A stretch of DNA of 64,000 nt from Vanessa cardui (lineage: Eukaryota; Arthropoda; Insecta; Lepidoptera; Nymphalidae). Both the position numbers and the translations under genes were made by a program. The notes beneath the pieces were generated by a model that had not been told where the DNA came from, made no database searches, and was given only the letters and a program-made list of their open reading frames with translations. Shown here piece by piece: positions 1-10,859 of this stretch. The stretch lies in the NCBI RefSeq assembly GCF_905220365.1, contig NC_061132.1, positions 1,984,001 to 2,048,000 of the forward strand, in the 5' to 3' direction. Each line of letters opens with the position of its first letter. The first letter of the stretch is position 1.

Positions 1-58
1 TATTCATCTATCCTACCCTTGAGCTACATTTAGAAATCATAGGTAATCAAAGTACCTA

Positions 59-297
59 CCTGTTGACTTCCAGGCAGGATATATTAATTTAAATAATTGT
101 ATTAACTAACATGACTGTATTTTTTTTAAAATGTTGAATAAAATTAACTACTTACTTAGTTTCTTGCCGGTTCTTCTCGGTAGAATCTCATTTCCGAACC
201 GGTGGTAGCTTCACTTAATTTATAAATGACGATTTAAAAATGCTTGTAAAAGCCCACTTGAATAAAGTTTATTTAGATTAGATTTGATTTGATTTGA
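59..297 (+). repeat. TGATT-tailed retroelement 3' end, copy A
   Basis: It contains the block CTTGCCGGTTCTTCTCGG, GAACCGGTGGTAGCTTCAC and CACTTGAATAAAGTTTATTT, then a GATTTGATTTGATTT pentamer tail ending at 297. The same block and tail recur at 1431 and 50553, always ending at the tail as expected for 5'-truncated target-primed retroelements. I take it as a LINE 3' end or a SINE sharing one; no coding part is present. Confidence 0.7.
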
Positions 298-1430
298 CGC
301 CTCGTACAATGCTCGGTACTGGGCCGTTTTCTCGTAAAGGCTTGGAGCTGATAGCACGCTGGTCTTTGGTGGAGATATATTGAAGGCAGAATGTACAAGG
401 CCAACGAGAGCCATTGTTGATGTAGGGTTTATATTTCTTACAGCAAAAATGTGCAGGGTTGATCACCAATATTTATAACATTAGTGTGTTCTACCTATCA
501 CAGAAAAAATAATAATAATAATAAAAACTGCATTTTTTCCGTAGGAATATTCATGACTAAGACTTGTTTATTTTAAATCATGAACCTGTTGACATGTAGC
601 ATGTTTTAACATCTGTGCTATCAGCGCCTTCGAGCGATAATTACGAGTACAGCTTTGGAAAAGTGCAATAATGTTGGTAACATCTTGGATTCTTTGATGG
701 CCTCGATTTGTCTAGATTAATGATGATACAGAGCTTTTTATGTAATATTTTTATTTTTTAAAAGTTATATTACGCCAACATTTATACTGTTAATATTATA
801 CAATTAGTAATATTACTTATAATTACATGAAATCAGTTGATCTTATCGTTGTATTCATTTTAAATTTAAATCAAATTTGAAATAAATAAATAATAGATTT
901 AAACTTAATAAGAGCTACGTTTTAATCGTCAATGGAAAGTTTATATACCTATTTAAGAAATAGATAATTAATACATACTTATAATAATAAGGAATGCAAA
1001 TAATCTTCAGAATCTTAACGAGACAAACAGATTAAAATTTAATGACAATTTTAGTATTTATTTCTTAACACAAACGAATATTTGTGTCATTGGACCTCTA
1101 TTCATATCTACTCTATCCCCTATTATCGAAATGCACATCGCGGTTTCCTAAGGGTTGAATATTTTCAGCTATTACTAACAAATTTGCACTCCATACATCC
1201 CTATGTCGACGCAATAAGGTTCACAATTGTTTGACTTCTAGAATGGTGTATATGTGTACAATCATGGCACCCATTCCTGGTCGCATTACCGAAATTGTTT
1301 GTATCTCCCGCTTTCAGATGTTGTTTCATAATAATCTATATTCAATCTATAATCATATAAATCTATATACTTACATAGTATATTATACAATACAAGATTT
1401 TATAGATGATAAAAAAGCATGGAGCTAATA
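298..1430. other. Intergenic, nothing recognised
   Basis: AT-rich DNA with a short AAT triplet run near 509-524. Two related retroelement tails bound it on either side, but the interior is not part of them. Confidence 0.5.
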
Positions 1431-1686
1431 CCTGTTGACTTCCACGCAGGATATATTAATTTAACTAACATGTCTTTTATTTTTGAATGTTAAAAAAGAG
1501 TAACTACTGAGTCTTGCCGGTTGTTCTCGGTAGAATCTACTTTCCGAACCGGTGGTAGCTTCACTTAATTGTAAAATGACGATTCAAAAGTGCTAGTAAA
1601 AGCCCACTTGAATAAAGATAAGATAAGATAAATATACTTTATTGTACATCGTACAATAAAGTTTATTTTGATTTGATTTGATTTGA
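1431..1686 (+). repeat. TGATT-tailed retroelement 3' end, copy B, interrupted
   Basis: It aligns by eye with copy A from CCTGTTGACTTCC onward to the pentamer tail at 1686. Shortly before the tail a 37-base insert (1618-1654) interrupts it. Confidence 0.7.
1618..1654 (-). mobile_element. 37-bp retroelement tail inserted in copy B, with 7-bp target duplication
   Basis: The insert is flanked by AATAAAG on both sides (1611-1617 and 1655-1661). Read on the complement it ends in a TTATC-type tail after a polyadenylation-like AATAAAG segment, so it looks like an extremely 5'-truncated insertion of another LINE or SINE. Confidence 0.55.
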
Positions 1687-1851
1687 CATACTAAATATAT
1701 ATAAATATGAAAGTAACTCTGTCTGTCTGTCGATATTTCGCGACCAAACCGCAAAACCGAATTAGATGAAATTTGGTATGAAGCAAACTTGAACTCCAAG
1801 AATGGACATGACACAGGACAGCCAACACCCTAAAATGCAAGCGAAGCTAAG
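1687..1851 (+). repeat. Short interspersed element, GTAACTCTGTCTGTCTG family
   Basis: Reads GAAAGTAACTCTGTCTGTCT, then CGACCAAACCGCAAAACCGA, GAAATTTGGTATGAAGC and AACTTGAACTCCAAG. The family is common in Lepidoptera and seems non-autonomous; class (Helitron-like or other) is uncertain. It directly follows the tail of copy B. Confidence 0.55.
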
Positions 1852-2295
1852 GAGACTTTTTTTTTACATATTTATATGGAAGAGGTTTGTCTTCCATCTC
1901 ACCTGATAGAAAGTGTAGACGAAGACGAAGGTGATACACGCCAAAAGAAACCTGTTCACTCTTCTCTTAAATGCTCCGGAGTTCAACTTATCAGAAAAAT
2001 AGACGCAGGCAGGTCGCTCCAAATCTTAGCGACTCTTACCAAAAACAAGCTGACAAATCGTTTAGTTTGACTTTTGTGTATGTCAACAATGAATGGATGA
2101 AACTTTTGTCTACGCCTAGTAGTCCGATAAAGGAATGGAGATGGTTCTATCAGTTCGAAAAGAGACTACTAGTAATAAATATATATCTATATTTCGCTTT
2201 TGGAAACTCAGTAGTTTTGTCTATATGTTTGTCCCTGAGGACAAAACGATTTCATAAGTACATACATGTATATACATATACCTACTTACACAGTG
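1852..2295. other. Intergenic, nothing recognised
   Basis: Contains two overlapping short ORFs in different frames (within 1876-2354) with no similarity to a known family; the second runs into a retroelement tail. Confidence 0.4.
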
Positions 2296-2365
2296 ATCAA
2301 ACTCAAACTCAAATAACTTTATTCTATATAAAAGTATTACAATTTTTTCATTGATGGTCAATTGA
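2296..2365 (-). repeat. Retroelement 3' end with ACTCAA tail, reverse
   Basis: ATCAAACTCAAACTCAAATA followed by ACTTTATT is the complement of a tail of the type TTTGAGTTTGAGTTTG after an AATAAAG signal. Confidence 0.4.
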
Positions 2366-3242
2366 GACAGTACCGCCGGTTCGGATGTTTCTAATAATAA
2401 TATATATTTATTTGGGAAACAAACAAATATAACAAAAGTTTTTAAATATTACATCCCTACATCAGGAGTAAAAAAAATTCATCCAGGTTCCATTTTAATC
2501 AAAAATATTTCCCAAATGAAGGATAATATATTAAGATATATTAATTACTAAATAATCCTTTGACAAAAGATAGCGTGACAAAAAATGAACTACGACATTT
2601 ATTGATATATTTGTATATATAACTAAATAATAGTTTAAAAATTATACCTAAGGAAAATAGTTAAAGTATAAATACATATCGTAATATCGAGTTCACAGTT
2701 TAAGATAAGTAAATCAAAATATTTACACCGTACATCGTAATAATATTTGGATGATGAGATTAGTGTCACATTTTTTTTAACTTTTACTTTTATATTCAAA
2801 ACAGCCAGTGTCAGACGAGACGCGTCTCCGCACCTTGTTGTTGACAACAAAAAACAACAACAATAGTTGACAAACGACAATCTTCAACGCACCCACTAGT
2901 GCGTACCTATAGTTTAAACATGTGTTCCAAGTTACCAGACGATTAACAACTATAAAATTATACTTATTGATACTAATAGATGACACACTTACGACTAAAT
3001 TGCTGAATGGAATTTGATGGAATTTTGTATGATTTAAGATTGAGCTCCAAGTAAGGACTAAACTTGCTTTTTTAAAGTCGAAAAGTTGATGATACTAATC
3101 AGGAGTGTTAACAGAATGAAATGTCAAGATGCCAGGATTTTCGTTTGGGAAGGGCTTGATCTTACAGCGGATTTTGGCGAATACTATGACAGAACACTTT
3201 CTTTTTAATTATGATAATTTTCTGTTTGGCATTTCTGTAAAC
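2366..3242. other. Intergenic, nothing recognised
   Basis: AT-rich; short antisense ORFs at 2635-2986 look random. A phrase near 2975-3055 (GACACACTTACGAC, AATTTGATGGAATTTTG, GAGCTCCAAG) may be a decayed copy of the GTAACTCTGTCTG family. Confidence 0.4.
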
Positions 3243-3370
3243 ATAAATGCGCCACCAACATTAGGAGCCGAGATGCTGTGCCTGTAATTACACTGGCTAA
3301 TTCTCAATAATACAAAGTATTGCTACATGGTGAAAGAATATTAGTGCCTGGTACCTATCCTACCAAGTAT
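3243..3370 (+). repeat. Fragment of the GGTAAGTGGTCACCAT repeat family
   Basis: Contains GCGCCACCAACATTAGGAGC, GTGCCTGTAATTACACTGGC and a diverged remainder; the 5' signature is missing. Confidence 0.45.
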
Positions 3371-3379
3371 ACCTGTAAT

Positions 3380-3595
3380 ATATTAATGTCTTGTGCAATT
3401 AGGTAATCTTCCTAGAATAAGTCATGAATTTAATCGGAGACCTGTAATACAGGTATTCTTATACCCATCACGGGCTCCAGTCTCTCACAAATGTCTTTTT
3501 ATGTAAGATGTCTATTATGTATGTAAGATGTCTATAGTATTTTTGTGAAGAGAGAAAATAAATGACTTTATTATTATTATTATAGTTAAGTTAAA
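3380..3595 (+). repeat. Probable LINE 3' end with TTA-rich tail
   Basis: CACGGGCTCCAGTCTCTCAC, a duplicated GTAAGATGTCTAT (3503 and 3522 regions) and AATAAATGACTTTATTATTA followed by more ATT triplets suggest a polyadenylated retroelement end with a trinucleotide tail. Confidence 0.4.
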
Positions 3596-4887
3596 GGGAA
3601 TAAAATAATATTTCGTTTGTTTGTTTTGGTGAGGAGATGACAATGACGACGTTTTAACTGAATAGCGTTATAACGAGCTAAAAACGCTAACGCTTCCGCC
3701 CATGACTTGCTCCAGGAGCTCGATCAAAGCACCGCGACCGGCTTCTGGTACAAAAATATATAGTTCAACATAAATTATTTATGAAGGCTGAAGACTTTAT
3801 TACGACTCGTCATGTTAATTTAGTGTTTAAATTATTTTTATAGAAGCAACGTCGCTGTGTTACTTTGAATATGTAAGAAACAACTGCGCTGTGCTGTATA
3901 CGTATCTTGGTTTTATATTTAGATATTAAATCACTTGTAATTAATAGTGCACAAGTGTTACAGGTTTATTTTGTTTTTGGTTTTTTAGATTCACGGTCTT
4001 TCACGATGGTTGAAAGATCGAAGAAGTGTAGAAGTGTTAAACACTAGGTTTCCCCATCGTAAGTGTGTAACAGCACTTACTAACTTCTTACTTAGAATTT
4101 GTTGATCTTTATTTATTTATTTTTAGAATCATGAATAATAGTGCAATAATTATGTGAGATTATATGATGTGGTAGATGCATGAAGTGTGACTTTGTCATG
4201 TCATGTCAAATGAATACGTTTTTTTTTAAGTTTCTAGATTTAATTGATAATTAAGAATATAAAATATATTGTACTATAGACTCTTTGGTTCTGAGTTATA
4301 TAAAATAATACATATTCATACTTACATCAATTATTTATTTATATAGGTGAGGTGATGCTATATATTTTATGAAAATGTCGATGGGCGATTTTAAAAACGT
4401 ATTCCTTTGCCTATTTATGACTATCCAATGAAAAAATATCGATTTATTGCTTTTTATTAACAGTGACATTTTAAAAGTATCAATGTATTAAAACATCAAA
4501 TATAACTCGAGATAAATAAACACAAATGTCGAACAAAACTGTAAATTTAAAAATCTCACCCCTATATTAAAACCTTTTTGTTTAATTTAATACAAAATTT
4601 AACCCCTTCGCAATAAAAATCACGTTATTTAGTAGAAAAAAAAGTCCACACAGACTAATAAATCATTCGTAAATTAATAACTGATAGCGTCATTCGGATG
4701 AGACGGTTCGTTGAAAACGAAATTCGAGTTTGCATAAGACACCCTCGCGTTCGCTTTTCTTACATTTCTTTAAGAAGTTTGCATTAAGCAGGACATTCCC
4801 TTTGATTTAACGTTAAATAAAATCATTTCCATTACAATTTATAAACATAAAAATTAACAACATTAAATGCTTAAATATATACAAATA
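3596..4887. other. Intergenic, nothing recognised
   Basis: AT-rich with no repeat or exon I could assign. Confidence 0.4.
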
Positions 4888-5116
4888 CGACCTCCGTGGT
4901 CGAGTGGTGTGTACACCGGTTTTCATGGTTACGCCACGCGAGGTCCTGGGTTCGATTCCCGGCTGAGTTGATGTAGATTATCATTAGTTGTCTATGTTGT
5001 CTTGGGACTGGGTGTTGTACCGTCGTTACTTCTGATTTTCCATAACACAAGTGCTTCAGCTGCTTACATTGGGATCAGAGTGATGTATGTGATGTTGTCT
5101 CATATTTATAAAAAAA
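4888..5116 (+). mobile_element. tRNA-derived SINE, type 1
   Basis: It has an A-box-like TGGTCGAGTGGT (4897-4908) and a perfect B box GGTTCGATTCC (4949-4959), the RNA polymerase III promoter of a tRNA. The body continues well beyond a tRNA length with GTTGTCTTGGGACTGGGTG and GGGATCAGAGTGATG. A second copy in reverse at 6585-6786 confirms a mobile unit rather than a tRNA gene. Confidence 0.75.
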
Positions 5117-5321
5117 TTGAATTAAACATAGTTACTGTATAAATATTGACCGTATGGATAAAATGATTAAATGAATTTAATTTTATGTCAATTGAATTGT
5201 AAAAAGGATAAGGATAAGGATATTATAGTATTACATCTTAATACTATAATATAATATTCACTTAATTATATTCGAATTATTTAATATTAAATATTATGAT
5301 CTAAAGTAAACTAAACTAACT

Positions 5322-5595
5322 AAATTTCCCACTGCTGGGATAAGGCCTCGTCTCCCATGAAGGAGAGAGTTTGGAACATGTTCCACCACGCTGTTCCAAT
5401 GCGGGTTGGGGGAATGCTCATATGGCAGAATTTCGATGAAATTAGACACATACAGGTTTCCTCACGTTGTTTTCCTTCACCGCCAAGCACGAGATGAATT
5501 ATAATCACATATTAAGCACATATATATAGTGGTGCTTGCCTGGGTTTGAACCCGCAATCATCGGTTAGGATGCACGCGTTCTAACAATCATTTGT
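5322..5595 (-). mobile_element. Metulj-like tRNA-derived SINE
   Basis: On the complement it shows the B box GGGTTCAAACCCAGGCAAGC, ATAATTCATCTCGTGCTTGG, CGGTGAAGGAAAACAACG and, near its end, TGGAACAGCGTGGTGGAAC and the closing CAGCAGTGGGAAATTT. This is a high-copy lepidopteran SINE. The ORF inside is spurious. Confidence 0.75.
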
Positions 5596-5672
5596 TTATT
5601 AAATTCAAAGGTGTGCGAAGTCACGGGCACAGCTAATATACAGATAATATATTTCGAAAGATTTTATTCTGA

Positions 5673-5940
5673 ACTAGCTGTACCCGCGACCTTGTACGCG
5701 TTTGAATTTAACAAAAATTAATATTATTGTAGCCTAAGTTACTCCCTATTATATCAGTTATCTGCTAGTGATAGTCCCGTCAAAATCGGTCCAGAGATTA
5801 GCCGGAACAAACACGCAGACAGGCAAAATTGTTAAAAATGTTATTTTGGTATATATACCGTGTATACATATGCATTGAGTAAAAAAGGGCTATTTTAATA
5901 TTACAAACAGACACTCCAATTTGTTTATATGTATAGATAT
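5673..5940 (+). repeat. Interspersed element, ACTAGCTGTACCCGCG family
   Basis: It begins GAACTAGCTGTACCCGCGAC and continues TAGCCTAAGTTACTCCCTAT, GTCAAAATCGGTCCAGAG and TTACAAACAGACACTCCAAT. The copy at 47876 has the same order of blocks. No coding capacity. Confidence 0.6.
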
Positions 5941-6237
5941 AGAAATTTATATTTAAACGGCATATTATGGTAATGTTTAAATAAATCTGATGGTGCGTAA
6001 ATCCATACTTTTCCCTTACTTACTTACTCAACCCTTCATCGATGGTATCGAACGGACCTCTACAGCTGTTTCGAGTCAAAGATACCCTTTTCTGTTTGCA
6101 CTTTTGGGATCTTTTTGTTGTCTTTGAGTTCTTTTATATAAATTTTTTCAACATCAGTCATTTTAGTAGGATATCAAACATTGTATTTTGCATGTCATAT
6201 ATAGTTAGATATATATAGAGGCAGTCTAACTAAATTA

Positions 6238-6378
6238 AATACATGCAGGTTTCATCACGATGTTTTCCTTCACCAAGCAGAACGAAACGAGCACGAGATA
6301 AATTTATACACGTGAAAAATTCCGTGGTGCTAGGCTGGTTTTGAACCCGCATCTATCCACTGAGATATCTGGGCTCTC
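6238..6378 (-). mobile_element. Metulj-like SINE, truncated and diverged
   Basis: Keeps ATGCAGGTTTCATCACGATG, CGAGCACGAGATAAATTTAT and TTTTGAACCCGCATC followed by a changed tRNA-like head. The distal half is lost. Confidence 0.6.
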
Positions 6379-6383
6379 GGTGA

Positions 6384-6562
6384 AAATATTATAATTGTGA
6401 AAGTAACTTTGTCTGTCTGTTTGTCTTTCGCTCTTTCACTACAAAACTACTGAACCGAATTCGGTATGAAGCAAATTTAAACTCCAAGGAAGAACATAGA
6501 CTACTTTTTAAACTTACTTAACATATGACAAGAGCTAGGGAAGCCGGGCGATAACTAGTATA
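6384..6562 (+). repeat. GTAACTCTGTCTGTCTG family element
   Basis: Full-looking copy from GAAAGTAACTTTGTCTGTCT to GGGCGATAACTAGTA. The terminal ACTAGT-type end also appears on the reverse copy at 22029, which helps set the element boundary. Confidence 0.6.
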
Positions 6563-6581
6563 ACATAACATAACATAACAT
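6560..6581. repeat. Short TAACA pentamer run
   Basis: ATAACATAACATAACATAAC sits between the element ending at 6562 and the reverse SINE; probably the tail of the latter. Confidence 0.6.
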
Positions 6582-6584
6582 ATT

Positions 6585-6786
6585 GGACAACATCACATAC
6601 AATCTGATCCCAATGTAAGTAGCTAAAGCACTTGTATTATGGAAATCAGAAGTAACGACGGCACCACAATCACCCAGACCCGATACAACATGGAAAACTA
6701 TTGAACATTTGCTACATCGAACCCGGGACCTCGGAGTGGCGTGTCCATGAAAACCGGCGTACACCCAACTCGGCTACGGAGGTCGT
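6585..6786 (-). mobile_element. tRNA-derived SINE, type 1, reverse copy
   Basis: The complement runs from ACGACCTCCGTAGCCGAGT through CCGGGTTCGATG to GGGATCAGATTG. Its 3' side abuts a short TAACA pentamer run (6560-6581), probably the SINE tail, which in turn touches the element ending at 6562. Confidence 0.7.
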
Positions 6787-6799
6787 CGACTATGATACA

Positions 6800-7108
6800 C
6801 AACAAACAACAACAACAACAGCCTGTAAATTCCCACTGCTGTGCTAAAGGCCTCTTCTCCCTTAGAGGAGAAGGTTTGGAACATATTCCACCACGCTGTT
6901 CCAATGCGTGTTGATGGAATACACATGTGGCAATTTCAATGAAATTTGTCACATGCACGTTTCCTCACGATGTTTTCCTTCACCGCTGAGCACGAGATGA
7001 ATTATAAAGACAAATTAAGCACATGAATCAACGGTGCTTGCCTGGGTTTGAACCCGCAATCATAGGTTAAGGTGCACGCGTTCTAACCACTGGGCAATCT
7101 CGACTCTC
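6800..7108 (-). mobile_element. Metulj-like SINE, full-length-looking
   Basis: From the CAA-rich side next to TTCCCACTGCTGTGC to the tRNA-like head at TTCTAACCACTGGGC. It lies only 13 bases from the type 1 SINE at 6585-6786, making a tight SINE cluster with the copies at 6238 and 5322. Confidence 0.75.
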
Positions 7109-7540
7109 ATGATACACATATCTATAATAATATTGATGGGTTTGATAGGAACAGTGACGAACGTTGTATAAACGTAAGAAGTGAAGACCAACTTGTAACA
7201 CCAACAGTTTCCTCCGCAAAGTCAGCACGGAACCCGAAAGTGCTCAAGACCATGTTTCCAATGGAATAAACTTTATTTCCAACATGAATGCTGATAGATA
7301 TATAACATAAGATCGTGATACGAGAACTACGTTATATGTATTAAATTAATCGACGCAATAAAATATATTAACAATGTTTCAAAATAATGTTTGAATTGCA
7401 ACAATAAGTCATAATTCTGTTTACATACGTGACGAATGAAGAAAAGAATTTATATTGATATATACAAGAAAGTAGATTTGTATATTTAAGACTTCATTAT
7501 ATACAGATAAAATTTTAAAACAGTTTCTAATAGTTAAAGC

Positions 7541-7620
7541 CACGTGGAATAGTGGTAAGAATAGCAGCATTAACCCGTTGAATCACAATTCTTATCCGTT
7601 GGGCAAAATCCTGTCAGTGG
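7541..7620 (+). repeat. Relic with tRNA-like head
   Basis: GCCACGTGGAATAGTGGTAA resembles an A-box region and also the head at 27548. No intact B box. Confidence 0.3.
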
Positions 7621-8299
7621 CTGCAATAAACGAGGTGTTATACTTTTAATTAAAGTTTTTACAATATTGCTCTAAGGTCCAAATATTTCCACTGTATAAT
7701 CGATCGTTTAATCAAATAGGTATGTAGTCGCCTACCCTTAAAGTTACTATACTTACTTTTACTTCACCATACTCAATTCTACTCAATCTGAGTTCGTGGA
7801 CACCCATGTGACAGCTTAACGCGCTTCACAACCTTAAGGCTACTGGAATTTTCTCCGCAGAAAAACCCCATCATTGAAGCCCTATTTTGAAAGTGAGTTT
7901 TGATGACGAGCGCACAGGTGACGTGAAAACTACGCGATGAATTCGCTCACCCACCAATTAAGTGTCAACTCGCTCGAAATATAATAATTCACAACTTATC
8001 TTATTTTACAATGTTATTTAATTACTAATCAATGTTATATCAGAAGAAGAAAAATAAGACATTTAGCATAATAACTATTAGTATTTGATTGCAATTTATT
8101 TGCATGCAATTAAAAACTATTACTATTTATATATTTCTTATGTCAAAGAAGTGGAACTTCTAACAGACAAGCATCCTTTTATTTCTTTCTTAAAGCAAGT
8201 CTGGGTTTTACTCAAACCTCTGGTTTACAATGTAGCCATAAACCAAAGCAGTCGAACTTGATTATTACAAAGACCTAGCTGACAGTGACTTAAGCCGTA

Positions 8300-8470
8300 C
8301 GGAATTTATCAAACTTTACTTTTTTTACGCAAGGAAAGTCTTCATAGATACCCAACTCCTTTGGAGGAGGTCGGGTTATGTGAGATTGTACTTACTAAAA
8401 ACCCTACGATGGCCGCCATCAGAATGGAAACGGAGAGGCTGCAGGATCGCTTTCCCTCCCGATCAAACTT
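8300..8470 (-). repeat. Possible retroelement fragment
   Basis: On the complement the block GGGAGGGAAAGCGATCCTGC, TTCTGATGGCGGCCATCG and AACCCGACCTCCTCC looks like a piece of a lepidopteran retroelement I have seen in similar form. Only one copy is visible here, so this is weak. Confidence 0.3.
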
Positions 8471-8671
8471 TACTTATGCAAATAAACTCTCACACATCCT
8501 TTTTTTGAGAATTAAAATTTTTGCGTAAGGCAATTAAGACCCAAAATCAATAAGTCGATTCAGCGCTTTAAGACTTGACAGTTAATAGATAATTACTTCC
8601 GCATTTATGCATATATTTGGTATGGATGGCGTCAAGAATAGAAATAGGTAGAAATAGGTATAGATAGGCAG

Positions 8672-8940
8672 GAGCTGAGATGGCCCAGTGGTTAGAACAT
8701 GTGCATCATTAATGATGCTTGCGGGTTCAAACCCAGGCAAGCACCACTATATATGTGCTTAATTTGTGTTTATAATTCATCTCGTGCTTGGCGGTGAAGG
8801 AAAACATCGTGAGGAAACCTGCATGCATTCCACCAACCCGCATTGGAACAGCGTGGTGGAATATGTTCCAAACCCTCTCCTTAATGGAAGAGGCCTTATC
8901 TCAGCAGTGGGAAATGTGCAGGCTGTTACTTTACTTTTAC
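8672..8940 (+). mobile_element. Metulj-like SINE, sense copy
   Basis: GAGCTGAGATGGCCCAGTGG forms the A-box region, GCGGGTTCAAACCCAGG the B box, followed by the conserved body and CAGCAGTGGGAAATG. A short duplicated GAAATAGGTA motif (8641-8660) lies just upstream. Confidence 0.75.
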
Positions 8941-10079
8941 AAGTGATTAATCTCAATTCAAAAGTCCATTTCGAAAGTGCACTCGTGATTGTGAAACAAA
9001 GACGTCAAATCGTGACGAATCCCGGCTCCGTTGCTTACCCAACGCCATCATTGCACTGATATTAAAATTGCTTCAAAACAGTTCATTATTGCGGTGACGA
9101 TGAATTCGACCACCACTCACCAGTACTTTCGAATGTATTTGTTATAGGCAGACTGCCTATAAAAAGTACCTTATATTAAAACATACTTTATTCACATATT
9201 ACAAATAATTTGAAATATTGCAAGATTACAAACTCGTCAAATCTACGAGTTTATGTTTAGTATAAAATTAATGCAAAGTTACTCGAAATTTAGAAAAAGC
9301 TTTTCTTAATAGATGTTTACGTTACAAAATAAAGTTTCTAAACCCAAATGTTCTGGCTGACCGTTGAGAGTCAGAATAAACTATTTTATAACTATTGAAG
9401 AATATTGATATTCTTTCTTATAAGTATCGTTTTACATTTTTATCGTCAATATCCATTTGATGCCCATCAATCTAATAATATAAGAAATACTATATATCAT
9501 TAGTATATATTATAACAATCATAATAAAAGCATATTTATTTCAGTAATTTAAGTCTGTGTTTTAAAATATTTTGTTCCATATTAATTTATTTAAATAATA
9601 TTTCCAATTCTCTCATCCGCCGGTCGTCCCGTGCGACTTAAGATGTAACGTCCCTTGTCTTTTACACTAGCTCACTGCAATCGAACGCAGTGATACAAGT
9701 AATTGATGTTTAGTGATAAAGTACACACCCAAATGGGTGAAACACAAAATCGAATTGTAACTATAAAAATATCGACTATTCTAAAATTATTTTATAGTGA
9801 ATTATTAATTATATGCCTTAATAAAGATCCATAGATAGACTTAGATTTTGATTTTTTTTTTATATTAAAGGTAAACTTTTAATAACCTACCTTGAAAAAG
9901 CATGATTTTTAACGGGTAACAACGTTCAATGCAATGTAAACATAATTCTTTAATGAAATAAATGTAATCCAGTTTGTAAATATTAAATAAAATATTTTTA
10001 AATTATTTCAAATATTTCAGAGTGTAATAAAATCAATTTTCGCGTGAGAAAATGCCGTGAAAATGTGAAAAGCGACGCG
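8941..10079. other. Upstream flank of cut, nothing recognised
   Basis: AT-rich single-copy-looking DNA between the last SINE and the CTCF-like site. A small inverted motif GGCAGACTGCC lies at 9148-9158. Confidence 0.4.
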
Positions 10080-10093
10080 CAGCGCCATCTAGT
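10080..10093 (-). promoter_or_regulatory. CTCF-like site (CAGCGCCATCTAG)
   Basis: The complement reads CTAGATGGCGCTG, matching the core of the Drosophila CTCF motif as recalled (AGATGGCGCT). It sits about 0.8 kb before the CpG block, where an insulator for cut would be plausible. GCGCCATCTAG also occurs inside some insect repeats, so binding is not established. Confidence 0.4.
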
Positions 10094-10479
10094 AGCGAGA
10101 GGAGCTCTGCTTGATATTGAAACAGTACTTTGGAAAGACATTTATGGAACATGACATACGAAATATTCATTTCCAATGAATAAATTATATTTAGTAGATA
10201 ATATATTATTGTATTTGGATATGATTCTAAATTTAAAAATATTCGTTACAATATTTTAAAATACGTAGCCAGATCATATTACAGTAATAATTAAATTAAC
10301 GAAGTAAGATTAACTTATTGTAAAAATTGTTCATTTAATTTCCGTAATATTTATAATGACAGTAGTTATAATTGATAAAACTTATTTTAAGTTGTTGCAA
10401 CAAAATTATATGTTCAATAAAATTTATCAGTAACTAGTTTTGTGTTTTCGCTGTAGAAAAATATAGGATAAGGCAATAC

Positions 10480-10640
10480 TTAGGGTCCCTATTGTGATAA
10501 GGGATTCCCGATCGCACGAACAAACCTAGTAACCGAATTTCGGGTGGCGCAAAACAAAAACTGACCTACTTTAGCGCCCTACCGAGTTCAGCCACCCCTG
10601 CCGGCTGAGACGTCCCTACGCGTCTTGCCCTTTGCAACTC
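10480..10640. other. Moderately GC-rich block before the promoter, unassigned
   Basis: Between AT-rich neighbours this block carries GATTCCCGATCGCACG, GGGTGGCGCAAAAC, TAGCGCCCTACCGAG and TACGCGTCTTGCCC. It may be an upstream part of the promoter region or an old repeat fragment; I could not assign it. Confidence 0.3.
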
Positions 10641-10859
10641 TGCACTTTCGATTATTTCAAGGTGAATTCCATCTAGTGCATTTGTTATGTTAATTTCATT
10701 GTTATATTTTTTTTGCAATAAAAAAAACTATTTCCGAAAACATTCGTTACCTATCAAATCATTCCAGCTCCGAATAGTGTGGACGTTAGACAACGTTGTA
10801 TTAGTAAACGTTTATCGTTAACAAGACGTTTGTGTGACTGATGTATGTCAAGAAGTTCG

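Noticed and set aside
4888..4965. A tRNA gene
   Set aside because: A and B boxes are good, but the ends do not form an acceptor stem that I can see, the body extends far beyond a tRNA, and a second copy exists in reverse.
8766..9059. 97-codon ORF
   Set aside because: Its first two thirds translate the Metulj-like SINE body; the same peptide appears from the reverse copy at 5320-5508.
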